Positions 1-6,295 of a stretch of 6,295 nucleotides of DNA are shown here, piece by piece. The notes beneath the pieces are model-generated. The model ran no database searches. It saw nothing but the letters and a program-made list of their open reading frames with translations, and had not been told where the DNA came from. Both the position numbers and the translations under genes were made by a program. The DNA is from JACVRW01 sp040509755. Lineage in GTDB: Bacteria > Actinomycetota > Thermoleophilia > Solirubrobacterales > Thermoleophilaceae. Within the stretch, counting starts at the first letter, position 1. Every line of letters starts with the position of its first letter. Location: NCBI GenBank assembly GCA_040509755.1, contig JBEVKF010000096.1:1-6295 (forward strand), in the 5' to 3' direction.

Positions 1-908
1 GCGACCACCAGGCGCACGTTGTCCTGGGAGAAGGCCAGGATCGACCCGTAGAGGATCGAGAAGACCGCGATCCCGATGAAGAGCTCCTGCCAGTGCTGCG
101 AGCCCTCGGGCATGATCGGGAGCACGATGCGCAGGAAGCCGTAGACGCCGACCTTCGACAGGACTGCCGACAGCAGCGCCAGCGTCACGATCGGGGTTGA
201 CCGGTAGGTCTCGGGGACCCACCCGTGCAGCGGGAAGAGCGGGGCCTTGACGAAGAACGCGAGCGCGAACAGGAGCACGATCCACTGCTGGGTTCCCTCG
301 CTGACCGAGCGCTGCTGCAACTCTGCGAGCGAGAACGAGATCTCGCCGCCGTCGGGAGTGGAGAGCACCCCGAGCGCGATCGCCGCTGCCAGCATGAGCA
401 GCGATCCGGCCAGCGTGTAGATCACGAACTTGGTCGTGGCCTTGACGCGATCGCCCGTGCCCCAGCCGCCGATCATGAAGTAGAAGGGCACGAGCATCAG
501 GTCGAAGAAGACGATGAACAGCGCCAGGTCCTGGGCCATGAATGCGCCCATCACCGCGGTCTCGGCGAGCGCGAGGTGGAAGAAGAACAGCTTCGGCCGC
601 TCGCGCTCGGTGAAGGCGGCCACGAGTGTGCAGGGCACCCAGGACACGGCGGTCAGGACGACCATGAACAGGTTGAGGCCGTCGACGCCGAGCTGATAGC
701 GGACGCCGAGCTCGGGGATCCACTCGTCGTTGGTCACCCACTGCAGCCCGCCACCGGACTCGAAGTCGATCAGCATCGCGATTGCGTAGGCGAGCACCGC
801 GACCGTTCCCGCCAGCACCGCCCAGCGCGCAAGGCCGCGCGGTAACAAGGCGCCGATCAGCCCGGCCGCAAGCGGCAGGAAGAGGACGATGGACAGGTGG
901 ATCGTCAT
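1..908 (-). CDS. nuoM: NADH-quinone oxidoreductase subunit M (ND4 homologue), N-terminal part (3' end outside window)
   Basis: This is the middle antiporter-like, proton-translocating subunit of complex I. The first 302 residues are present; the frame runs off at position 1, where about 500 residues in total would be normal. It begins MTIHLSIVLFLPLAAG, a typical first helix. ND4-type marks are QLGVDGLNLFMVVLTAVSW (72-90), the TM5 segment FIVFFDLMLVPFYFMIGGWG (131-150), K221 in FFVKAPLFPLHGWVPETYRS (TM7) and K252 in LSAVLSKVGVYGFLRI (TM8). The TM5 acid that is Glu in most homologues (E144 in E. coli) is Asp here, D136. The usual WLPDAH after the TM7 lysine reads WVPETY. The visible C-terminal part, AFSQDNVRLVV, enters the core helix that normally carries a DLKRL-like sequence. 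The ATG at 908 overlaps the nuoL stop as ATGA. No Shine-Dalgarno is visible before it, so translation probably depends on ribosomes finishing nuoL. Confidence 0.95.
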   Translation of the reverse strand, partial: MTIHLSIVLFLPLAAGLIGALLPRGLARWAVLAGTVAVLAYAIAMLIDFESGGGLQWVTNDEWIPELGVRYQLGVDGLNLFMVVLTAVSWVPCTLVAAFTERERPKLFFFHLALAETAVMGAFMAQDLALFIVFFDLMLVPFYFMIGGWGTGDRVKATTKFVIYTLAGSLLMLAAAIALGVLSTPDGGEISFSLAELQQRSVSEGTQQWIVLLFALAFFVKAPLFPLHGWVPETYRSTPIVTLALLSAVLSKVGVYGFLRIVLPIMPEGSQHWQELFIGIAVFSILYGSILAFSQDNVRLVV

Positions 909-2914
909 GAGGAGACGATCAGGAAGTAGAGGACGAGTCCGGCCACGCCGAGCAGGAGCAGCAGCGCGTAGGCGCGCAGGTAGCCGGTCTGGACCGCACG
1001 CGCGATGGAGGTTCCGGCCCGCACGATCCCGGTGGTGCCGCCGACGATGAAGCCCTGCACGAAGTCGGTCTCGATGACGCGTCGCCCGAACGAGCCGGCT
1101 GTGGCGAACGGGCGGACGAACATGGCGTCGAAGAGCTCGTCGAAGTACCACTTGTGCGAGAGGAAGTTGTGCACCGCCGAGAAGCGGTCACGCAGCTCGA
1201 GGCTGAGGCCGCGCCGGCGCACGAACACCACGAAGGCCGCGGCGATGCCGAGCACGGAGATGATGCCGCCGACTCCGAGGCCGTCCCACTCGGCGGTGTC
1301 AGTGGGAACGTCGTGGATGTAGCGCGAGTCGGCGAATGTGGGCTCGAGGAAGTGCTCGAGCGTGTTGGTCAGGCCCGGGATTTCGACCGCTCCGCCGATC
1401 ACGGCGAGCACGGCGAGCGTACCCATCGCGACCTTCATAGCCCAGGACCGCTCGGCCACGTGGTGCTCGGGGCCGGGGAAGCCGACGTCGGTGTCCTCGG
1501 GCTCGCCGGTAAGGGGGGTCGCGGGCTCGCCGTGGGCGATGTGGCCGCCCTCGAGCTCGCGCGCCTCGGGCACTGGGTCGCCCCAGAAGGTGCGAAAGAC
1601 CATGCGAAACGCGTAGAAGGCGGTGAGGCCGGCGGCCAGGTAGGCCACTATGGCCAGGACCACGAACCAGCCGCCGCGATTGATGACGTACGCGATGACC
1701 TCGTCCTTGGAGAAGAAGCCCGACATCAGCGGGAAGCCCGAGAGCGCGAGCGCGCCGACCACGAACGTCACGTAGGTGAACGGCATCGCGCGACGAAAGC
1801 CGCCCATCCGGTCGAGGTCCTGCACACCGGCCATCGCGCCGATCACCGAGCCTGCTCCCATGAACAGCAGCGCCTTGAAGAAGGCGTGGGTCATCAGGTG
1901 AAAGAGCCCGGCGCCGTAGGCCGCGACCGAGACGCCGAGCACCATGTAGCCGATCTGCGAGATCGTCGAGTAGGCGATCACGCGCTTGAGGTCGGTGACC
2001 ACCATCGCGACGGTCGCCGCGAATACCAGCGTGGCCGTGCCGATGATCGCGCTGATGTCGGCGGCCGTCGGCGCGAGCTCGAAGAGCGGATAGCAGCGGG
2101 CGATCAGGTAGACGCCGGCGGTGACCATCGTCGCCGCGTGGATGAGAGCCGAGACCGGCGTGGGGCCCTCCATGGCGTCGGGCAGCCAGGTGTGGAGCGG
2201 CAGCTGGGCGGACTTGGCGAAAGCGCCGACCAGGATCAGCAGGCAGGCGAACACCAGCGTCGGATCGTTCTGGCCGAAGGTCTCCTCGGCGCGGGAGAAC
2301 ACGCCGGCGTAGTCGAGCGCGCCGGTCTCGTTCAGCAGCAGGAACGCGGCCACCACCAGCGCCACGTCGCCGATCACGTTGATCACGAAGGCCTTGATCC
2401 CGGCGTGGGTGGCGGTGCTGCGCCGGTACCAGAAGGAGATCAGCAGGTAGGAGGCGGCGCCCACGAACGCCCAGCCGACGATCAGCAGGATGAAGTTCGC
2501 GGCGAGGACCAGCACCAGCATCGAGAACACGAAGAAGTTGAGGTAGGCGAAGTAGCGCGCGTAGCCGCGGTCCCCGCCCATGTAGGCCACGGAGTAGACA
2601 TGGATCAAGAACGACACTCCGCTGACCACGAGGCACATGAACACCGACAGCGGGTCGATCAGGATCGCGAGGTCGACATTGAAGTCGCCGGTCGAGGCGT
2701 AGGTCCACGCGGAGTCGACCAGCACGCGTTCCTCGGCCGGGAGGTCCTGAATCTCTACCAGCGCCGCGATCGCCGACAGGAACGCGCCGAGAATCGCCGC
2801 GCTGCCGATCCACCCCGCCATTCGCCCGGGGAGGACGCGCCAGCCGAGCGACACGATCAGCGTCCCCGCCAGCGGGAACGCCAGCACGAGCCAGCCGTAG
2901 GAGGTGGCGCTCAC
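905..2914 (-). CDS. nuoL: NADH-quinone oxidoreductase subunit L (ND5 homologue, antiporter-like)
   Basis: This is the distal antiporter-like subunit of the complex I membrane arm, proposed to move one proton per cycle. It has 669 residues, at the long end for NuoL. Residues about 80-440 form the Mrp-type core. Visible key positions are D183 (VINVIGDVAL), K234 in FAKSAQLPLHTWLPDAMEGP (TM7), H259 (SALIHAATMVTAGVYL, TM8), H339, H343 and K347 (LFHLMTHAFFKALLFMG), and K403 in GFFSKDE (TM12). The TM5 motif usually written GWExVG reads GWAFVGAASYLLISFWYRR, with Ala at 149 where Glu is expected. A hydrophilic His- and acid-rich loop occupies about 446-490. The C-terminal part (about 560-669), with SHKWYFDELFDAMFVRPFA and a last hydrophobic helix, fits the lateral helix and its anchoring TM16. 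The start is GTG at 2914, overlapping the nuoK stop by 4 bases, with GGAG 8 bases upstream. The stop overlaps nuoM. Confidence 0.97.
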   Translation of the reverse strand: MSATSYGWLVLAFPLAGTLIVSLGWRVLPGRMAGWIGSAAILGAFLSAIAALVEIQDLPAEERVLVDSAWTYASTGDFNVDLAILIDPLSVFMCLVVSGVSFLIHVYSVAYMGGDRGYARYFAYLNFFVFSMLVLVLAANFILLIVGWAFVGAASYLLISFWYRRSTATHAGIKAFVINVIGDVALVVAAFLLLNETGALDYAGVFSRAEETFGQNDPTLVFACLLILVGAFAKSAQLPLHTWLPDAMEGPTPVSALIHAATMVTAGVYLIARCYPLFELAPTAADISAIIGTATLVFAATVAMVVTDLKRVIAYSTISQIGYMVLGVSVAAYGAGLFHLMTHAFFKALLFMGAGSVIGAMAGVQDLDRMGGFRRAMPFTYVTFVVGALALSGFPLMSGFFSKDEVIAYVINRGGWFVVLAIVAYLAAGLTAFYAFRMVFRTFWGDPVPEARELEGGHIAHGEPATPLTGEPEDTDVGFPGPEHHVAERSWAMKVAMGTLAVLAVIGGAVEIPGLTNTLEHFLEPTFADSRYIHDVPTDTAEWDGLGVGGIISVLGIAAAFVVFVRRRGLSLELRDRFSAVHNFLSHKWYFDELFDAMFVRPFATAGSFGRRVIETDFVQGFIVGGTTGIVRAGTSIARAVQTGYLRAYALLLLLGVAGLVLYFLIVSS

Positions 2915-3210
2915 CCGTGCAGCTCCGACATCTCATCCACGTCGATCGGCAGCCGGGCGCGGTACATCGCGACGATGATCCCGAGGCCGATCACGACCTC
3001 ACACGCAGCGATCACCATCACGATCAGCGCGAACACCTGGCCGCCCTCGTTGCCGTGCATGCGCGCGAACGCGATCAGAGCGAGGTTGCCGGCGTTCAGC
3101 ATCAGCTCGAGGCAGAGCAGCACCACGAGTGGATTGCGACGCGTCATCACACCGGCGGCGCCGATGACGAAGATGAACGCCGACAGAACGAGGAACCAGA
3201 CGATGTCCAT
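2911..3210 (-). CDS. nuoK: NADH-quinone oxidoreductase subunit K (ND4L homologue)
   Basis: This three-helix membrane subunit of complex I is homologous to MrpC of Na+/H+ antiporters and is part of the proton path nearest the quinone chamber. It has 99 residues, the usual length. The three hydrophobic segments are about 3-22, 28-50 and 58-82. The motif LLCLELMLNAGNLALIAFAR at 31-50 carries E35, and ALIVMVIAACEVVIGLGII at 61-79 carries E71. These match the two buried glutamates of the family (E36 and E72 in E. coli numbering), both intact, so proton transfer through this subunit should be normal. The start at 3210 directly follows the nuoJ TAG and has a strong GGAGGT 10 bases upstream, inside nuoJ. 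The TGA stop overlaps the nuoL GTG start (GTGA). Confidence 0.97.
   Translation of the reverse strand: MDIVWFLVLSAFIFVIGAAGVMTRRNPLVVLLCLELMLNAGNLALIAFARMHGNEGGQVFALIVMVIAACEVVIGLGIIVAMYRARLPIDVDEMSELHG
2923..2926 (-). promoter_or_regulatory. Shine-Dalgarno site supporting the GTG start of nuoL
   Basis: GGAG on the minus strand lies 8 bases before the GTG at 2914, within the nuoK coding end. It supports a GTG start; the next in-frame ATG (M32) would remove the first membrane helix. Confidence 0.65.
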
Positions 3211-3798
3211 CTAGACGCGGACCTCCAGCGTCTCCTCGCGCGAAGGGGGTGGCTCGCTGCGCGGGCCGACGGCGGCCATGTCCTCCAGGCCGCGCCGCCG
3301 GCGGGCGAGCACGACCGCGCCGACCGCCGCCACGAGCAGCAGGAACGACGCCGCCTCGAAGGCAACCAGGTAGTCGGTCAGCAGCAGCCGGCCGATGCCC
3401 TTGGGGTCGCCGAAGGCGCCGGTCAGCTCGGGCCCGCGCGTGTCGAGCGCCTCCAGGCCGCTCGCGACGAAGGCGATGCACAGCTCGATGCCGATCGCTG
3501 CCGCAAAGAGCGGGCCGAAGGCCCCGACGAGGCCCCCCTCGGGGCGCAGCGGCTCGTCCGACCCGCCGATGTAGGCGACGACGAAGATGTAGAGCACCAT
3601 CACCGCGCCGGCGTAGACCACGACCTGGCCCGCGGCCAGGAACTCGGCGTTCAGGAGCAGGAACAGCACGGCGAGCGCCAGCAGGTGGCCGACCAGCGCG
3701 AGCACCGAGTAGAACGGGTTCCGCAGGATGACCACGCCGAGCGCGCCGGCGAGGGCGCCGATGCCGGCGATGAAGAACAGGACCTGCTCGAACCACAT
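3211..3798 (-). CDS. nuoJ: NADH-quinone oxidoreductase subunit J (ND6 homologue)
   Basis: This small membrane subunit packs between NuoH and NuoK in the proximal part of the membrane arm. Its third helix carries the flexible pi-bulge thought to transmit redox-linked changes (family knowledge). It has 195 residues with five hydrophobic segments. The signature is NPFYSVLALVGHLLALAVLF at 27-46, then LLLNAEFLAAGQ, then VVVYAGAVMVLYIFVVAYIG at 59-78, the conserved helix 3. A longer extramembrane loop follows (about 79-92 and 114-138), then the last helix near 143-165. The C-terminal tail of about 30 residues (RRRRGLEDMAAVGPRSEPPP and on) is charged and proline-rich, poorly conserved in the family and probably cytoplasmic. 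The ATG at 3798 follows the nuoI stop by 10 bases. An AAGGAG lies 15 bases upstream and a weaker AGGA 8 bases upstream. The TAG stop directly abuts the nuoK ATG. Confidence 0.95.
   Translation of the reverse strand: MWFEQVLFFIAGIGALAGALGVVILRNPFYSVLALVGHLLALAVLFLLLNAEFLAAGQVVVYAGAVMVLYIFVVAYIGGSDEPLRPEGGLVGAFGPLFAAAIGIELCIAFVASGLEALDTRGPELTGAFGDPKGIGRLLLTDYLVAFEAASFLLLVAAVGAVVLARRRRGLEDMAAVGPRSEPPPSREETLEVRV
3221..3226 (-). promoter_or_regulatory. Shine-Dalgarno site of nuoK
   Basis: GGAGGT on the minus strand sits 10 bases before the nuoK ATG at 3210 and within the last codons of nuoJ. It confirms the start even though the two genes have no gap. Confidence 0.75.
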
Positions 3799-3808
3799 GC
3801 CGCCGGTC

Positions 3809-4342
3809 CTACTCTCCTTCCCTGCGCAGCGGGGTGTGCTCGGGCGAGTCGGCCAGGAGCATCTCCTTGGTGAAGATGAGGTCCGAGCGCGAGTAGTCGG
3901 CCAGCTCGTAGTCGTTGCCCATCGTGATCGCGTCGAACGGGCAGGCGACCTCGCAGTAGCCGCAGAAGATGCAGCGGGTCATGTTGATCTCGTAGACCGC
4001 CGCGTAGCGCTCGCCGGCCGAGACCTGGTGCTCGGGTTCGTTCTCGGCGGCCACCACCCGGATGCACTTGGCCGGGCAGGCGGCCGCGCACAGCGAGCAG
4101 CCGACGCACTTCTCGAGTCCGGTGTCATCGAAGCGGTGCAGCTTGTGGCGGCCCCGGAAGCGCGGATAGACCGGCGTCTTCTCCTCGGGGTACTGGATCA
4201 CGTGGTGGCCCTCGGCCACGCGCCCGAGCGTGGTCTTGAGCCCCCGCAGGGTTTCCCCGAAGACGCGGTAGATCGCGCCCATGCCCCCGGGTTCGGGCCC
4301 ACGCTCCACGGGTTGGGCTGCTTCTTTCCAGTCGGTTGCCAT
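3809..4342 (-). CDS. nuoI: NADH-quinone oxidoreductase subunit I, 2x[4Fe-4S] ferredoxin-type (TYKY homologue)
   Basis: This peripheral-arm subunit holds two [4Fe-4S] clusters (N6a and N6b in family terms) and passes electrons towards the terminal cluster of NuoB. It has 177 residues. The two cluster motifs are CVGCSLCAAACP with C79, C82, C85 and C89, and CIFCGYCEVACP with C124, C127, C130 and C134. This is the crossed ferredoxin pattern, in which the fourth Cys of each motif binds the other cluster. C93, in CPAKC, is an additional cysteine not needed for the standard ligand sets. Before the clusters lies an N-terminal segment (about 22-45, GAIYRVFGETLRGLKTTLG) that is amphipathic and probably lies on the membrane next to NuoH, followed by YPEEKTPVYPRFRGRHKL. 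The frame is open upstream to 5563, but that is nuoH antiphase coding. The start at 4342 leaves a 5-base gap to the nuoH stop. An alternative ATG at 4282 (M21) also precedes the conserved part and cannot be excluded, because ribosome-binding signals at 4342 are weak. Confidence 0.96.
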   Translation of the reverse strand: MATDWKEAAQPVERGPEPGGMGAIYRVFGETLRGLKTTLGRVAEGHHVIQYPEEKTPVYPRFRGRHKLHRFDDTGLEKCVGCSLCAAACPAKCIRVVAAENEPEHQVSAGERYAAVYEINMTRCIFCGYCEVACPFDAITMGNDYELADYSRSDLIFTKEMLLADSPEHTPLRREGE

Positions 4343-4347
4343 CAGGC

Positions 4348-5331
4348 TCAGGTCACCACCAAGACGATTGCTGTCACGAGCACGTTCACGGTCGCCAGCG
4401 GAAGCAGGACCTTCCATCCGAAGGACATCAGCTGGTCGTAGCGCAGGCGGGGCAGGGAGGCACGGATCCAGATGAAGAAGAGCGTGCCCGCGAGGATCTT
4501 GACCAGCATCCAGAGCGGGGCGAGCGCCTCGGGCCCCGGTCCGTGCCAGCCGCCGAGAAAGCAGGCGGCCCCGATCGCCGAGATGATCAGGACTTCCATG
4601 TACTCGGCCATGAAGAACGAGCCGAAGCGCATGCCGCCGAACTCGGTGTTGTAGCCGCCGACGATCTCGGCGTCGCCCTCGGGGAGGTCGAAGGGTGCGC
4701 GCGCGGTCTCCGCGAAGCCGGCCACCATGAAGATGCAGAAGCCGACGAACTGCGGGATCACGAACCAGACGCCGTCCTGGGCCTCCACGATCGTGACCAG
4801 CGAGAGCGAGCCGGCCGTCATCGCCACGCCCAGCAGCGACAGGCCGAGGGCCACCTCGTACGAGATCAACTGCGCGGCGGCACGCATCGCCCCCAGGAAC
4901 GAGTACTTGGAGCCCGACGCCCAGCCGCCCAGCACGAGGCCGTAGAAGGCAAGCGACCCGAAGGCGAAGAAGTACAGCAACCCGATCGAGACGTCGATCC
5001 CGTAGAGGCCCAAGCTGCCGCCCCAGACGCCAGGCGGGCCGAACGGAATGATGGCGATGGTCGCCACCGCGGTGGTTACGGAGATCACCGGGGCGATGGC
5101 CATCATCCACGGCACCGCCGACTCGGGCGTAAAGGCCTCCTTGGAAAGCAGTTTGAGCACGTCGGCGGCGGGCTGCATCATGCCGTAGGGGCCGACCCGG
5201 TTCGGGCCGATGCGCGACTGGAAGCGACCCAGGATCTTGCGCTCGCCGAGCAGGACGATCGGAACGATCTGCAGGAAGATGATGAAGATCACGATCGCCT
5301 TGAGGATCAGCACGCCCGTCGACTCGAGCAT
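4348..5331 (-). CDS. nuoH: NADH-quinone oxidoreductase subunit H (ND1 homologue)
   Basis: This is the integral membrane subunit joining the peripheral and membrane arms of complex I and lining the quinone chamber. It has 327 residues, normal for the family. The hydrophobic N-terminal helix runs into GERKILGRFQSRIGPNRVG at 29-47, the ND1 signature; E30 matches the conserved Glu of that motif. The acidic quinone-chamber loop is AETARAPFDLPEGDAEIVGG at 207-226, followed by YNTEFGGMRFG, with D215, E218, D220 and E222 all acidic. RASLPRLRYDQLMSFGWKVL at 290-309 is the second family signature. Roughly eight hydrophobic segments can be seen. The frame is open further upstream, to 5853, but that stretch overlaps nuoG coding. 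The ATG at 5331 is chosen because a strong GGAGGT lies 9 bases upstream, the N-terminus fits the family, and the start overlaps the nuoG stop by one base. NuoI follows after 5 bases. Confidence 0.97.
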   Translation of the reverse strand: MLESTGVLILKAIVIFIIFLQIVPIVLLGERKILGRFQSRIGPNRVGPYGMMQPAADVLKLLSKEAFTPESAVPWMMAIAPVISVTTAVATIAIIPFGPPGVWGGSLGLYGIDVSIGLLYFFAFGSLAFYGLVLGGWASGSKYSFLGAMRAAAQLISYEVALGLSLLGVAMTAGSLSLVTIVEAQDGVWFVIPQFVGFCIFMVAGFAETARAPFDLPEGDAEIVGGYNTEFGGMRFGSFFMAEYMEVLIISAIGAACFLGGWHGPGPEALAPLWMLVKILAGTLFFIWIRASLPRLRYDQLMSFGWKVLLPLATVNVLVTAIVLVVT

Positions 5332-6295
5332 CAGGCGTGGACCTCCCCGGCGGCCACTGCCTCGACCGTGGGCCGCGCCGGCTCGATCCGGACCTCGCCG
5401 TCGGGCAGGTCCGCGCCGCTGAGGAAGACGCTCCCGGCCGACACTCCGGTCCGCACAACCGCGGTCGCGTGACAGGCCGATCCGCCGGCGAGAAGCCGAA
5501 TCTCGTCGCCGTTCGCGACCCCCGCCAGGCGGGCGTCCTCGACCGACAGCTCCGCGCGCGCACGCGTGGAAAGAAAGCGAAGTGACGGGGAGTGCTCGGT
5601 CTCGGGCCCGCGCCAGAGCGACGGCGCGTCGGTGACGCGCAGCCCCCGGGGGGCCGGCGGCGGGTCCACCAGCGCCTCGTTGGACAGATCGGCGGCCGGC
5701 AGGGAGGCGGCGGCGTCGCGCTCCTGCCAGCGAACTCCGAGGCCGCCGATCTCCTCGAGCGTTATGCCTGCGTAGAACGGCACCGCCTCGGTGAGCACGG
5801 CGGTGACCATGGGCGCGGTGAGTGCTTCGATGCCTGCTCCGCTTCGCTCGCACAGCTCGGCGAGCACGCTCCAGCCGGCGCGCACCTCGGCGGCGTGTCC
5901 GAGTGCCTGACGCACGCGCTGCAGCCGGCCGTCGGGGTGGGTGACCGTCCCCTCCTTCTCGGCGTAGGTCTCGGCCGGGAAGACGATGTCGGCGTGCTCC
6001 TCGAGGCCCTCGTCGAGGAACCCGGCGAACGCGATCACCGTGCCGGCCCCCGCGAGCACCTCGGCGGGAAGCTCGTGCTCCACCAGCAGAAGGGCCCCGA
6101 GCTCACCCGAGCCGAGCGCCTCGGCGGCTGTCATCCCCTGCGCGGGGGCGTCCGCGAAGCCCGGGCCGAGGTTGGGCAGGCAGCCGACCTCGCGCAGTCC
6201 CCGGCCGTTGGTGGCGGCGGGAATCTCGATCAGGCCGGACTCCTCGCGGTCGGGTACCCCGAGCGAGCCGGAGAGAGCGAGCAGAGCCTCGATCG
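5331..6295 (-). CDS. nuoG: NADH-quinone oxidoreductase subunit G, C-terminal part (5' end outside window)
   Basis: This is the C-terminal 320 residues of the large iron-sulfur subunit of complex I. The frame is open to the window edge at 6295, so the N-terminal ferredoxin-like cluster domains and the start lie outside. The visible part belongs to the molybdopterin-oxidoreductase-like region that NuoG inherited from formate dehydrogenase-type enzymes. Typical marks are TNGRGLREVGCLPN near fragment residues 31-44, EEHADIVFPAETYAEKEGT around 98-116, and HPDGRLQRVRQ just after it. The last third, about residues 238-291 (RFLSTRARAELSVEDARLAG and following), resembles the molybdopterin-dinucleotide-binding beta-barrel fold. 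An ATG at 6134 is internal to this domain and is not the start. In complex I this domain is structural and binds no molybdenum cofactor; that is family knowledge. The TGA stop shares its final A with the nuoH start codon, so the two genes are probably translationally coupled. The family call is firm; the full length cannot be given. Confidence 0.93.
   Translation of the reverse strand, partial: IEALLALSGSLGVPDREESGLIEIPAATNGRGLREVGCLPNLGPGFADAPAQGMTAAEALGSGELGALLLVEHELPAEVLAGAGTVIAFAGFLDEGLEEHADIVFPAETYAEKEGTVTHPDGRLQRVRQALGHAAEVRAGWSVLAELCERSGAGIEALTAPMVTAVLTEAVPFYAGITLEEIGGLGVRWQERDAAASLPAADLSNEALVDPPPAPRGLRVTDAPSLWRGPETEHSPSLRFLSTRARAELSVEDARLAGVANGDEIRLLAGGSACHATAVVRTGVSAGSVFLSGADLPDGEVRIEPARPTVEAVAAGEVHA
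5341..5346 (-). promoter_or_regulatory. Shine-Dalgarno site of nuoH
   Basis: GGAGGT on the minus strand lies 9 bases before the ATG at 5331 and inside the last codons of nuoG. It fixes the nuoH start against the much longer open frame upstream. Confidence 0.75.

Noticed and set aside
225..845. A 206-codon plus-strand open frame opposite nuoM.
   Set aside because: It is antisense to conserved nuoM helices and has the same biased composition. Nothing supports a separate gene.
1154..3214. A 686-codon open frame on the plus strand, opposite nuoL and nuoK.
   Set aside because: It lies antisense to two clearly conserved genes. Its product is rich in Glu, His, Arg, Asp and Gly, as expected from reading the complement of hydrophobic membrane-protein codons in GC-rich DNA, where stop codons are rare. 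No domain is recognisable.
2917..3873. A 318-codon plus-strand open frame opposite nuoJ and nuoK.
   Set aside because: It has the same charged antisense composition, no recognisable motif, and covers conserved nuoJ/nuoK coding.
4064..4066. Extra cysteine C93 of NuoI as a possible additional cluster ligand.
   Set aside because: The two standard four-cysteine motifs are complete. A Cys after the CP of the first motif is, to my recollection, common in NuoI proteins, so nothing new is implied.
4336..5472. A 378-codon plus-strand open frame opposite nuoH and the end of nuoG.
   Set aside because: It is an antisense shadow of nuoH with His/Asp/Glu/Arg-rich low-complexity wording and no family resemblance.
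4343..5563. A long upstream extension of the nuoI frame across nuoH.
   Set aside because: It overlaps the whole of nuoH in another frame and is Arg-rich non-homologous sequence. NuoI begins at 4342 or possibly 4282.
5332..5853. A long upstream extension of the nuoH frame into nuoG.
   Set aside because: The extension is Arg-rich, out of frame with conserved NuoG sequence and unlike NuoH. The ATG at 5331 has a strong ribosome-binding site and the family's usual N-terminus.

Overview
The window is a slice of a bacterial respiratory complex I operon (type I NADH:quinone oxidoreductase, nuo genes). Everything reads on the minus strand, from high to low coordinates: nuoG (3' part only), nuoH, nuoI, nuoJ, nuoK, nuoL, nuoM (5' part only). 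This is the classical nuoA-N order, so nuoA-F should lie beyond position 6295 and nuoN beyond position 1. That placement is inferred from the conserved order and is not visible here.

Layout, in direction of transcription: 6295-5331 C-terminal 320 residues of NuoG; 5331-4348 NuoH (327 aa); 4342-3809 NuoI (177 aa); 3798-3211 NuoJ (195 aa); 3210-2911 NuoK (99 aa); 2914-905 NuoL (669 aa, GTG start); 908-1 first 302 residues of NuoM. The junctions are a 1-base overlap (G/H), a 5-base gap (H/I), a 10-base gap (I/J), direct abutment (J/K), and 4-base overlaps (K/L and L/M). There is no non-coding stretch longer than 10 bases, and I see no promoter, terminator, RNA gene, repeat, mobile element or CRISPR array. 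The window lies wholly inside one polycistronic transcription unit with likely translational coupling.

Function: NuoG and NuoI are peripheral-arm subunits carrying electrons through iron-sulfur clusters towards quinone. NuoH forms the membrane part of the quinone chamber. NuoJ and NuoK form the small membrane bundle next to it. NuoL and NuoM are antiporter-like proton-translocating subunits of the membrane arm.

Organism: the sequence is very GC-rich (about two thirds by eye) with strong G/C at third codon positions. The protein wording suggests Actinomycetota, perhaps Thermoleophilia (Solirubrobacterales/Gaiellales-like). That assignment rests on overall impression and needs a homology search.

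The main observation beyond routine annotation concerns the buried acidic residue of transmembrane helix 5 in the antiporter-like subunits. The expected Glu is Ala in NuoL (A149) and Asp in NuoM (D136), while the other key charged residues are kept. I found no hidden novel system here.
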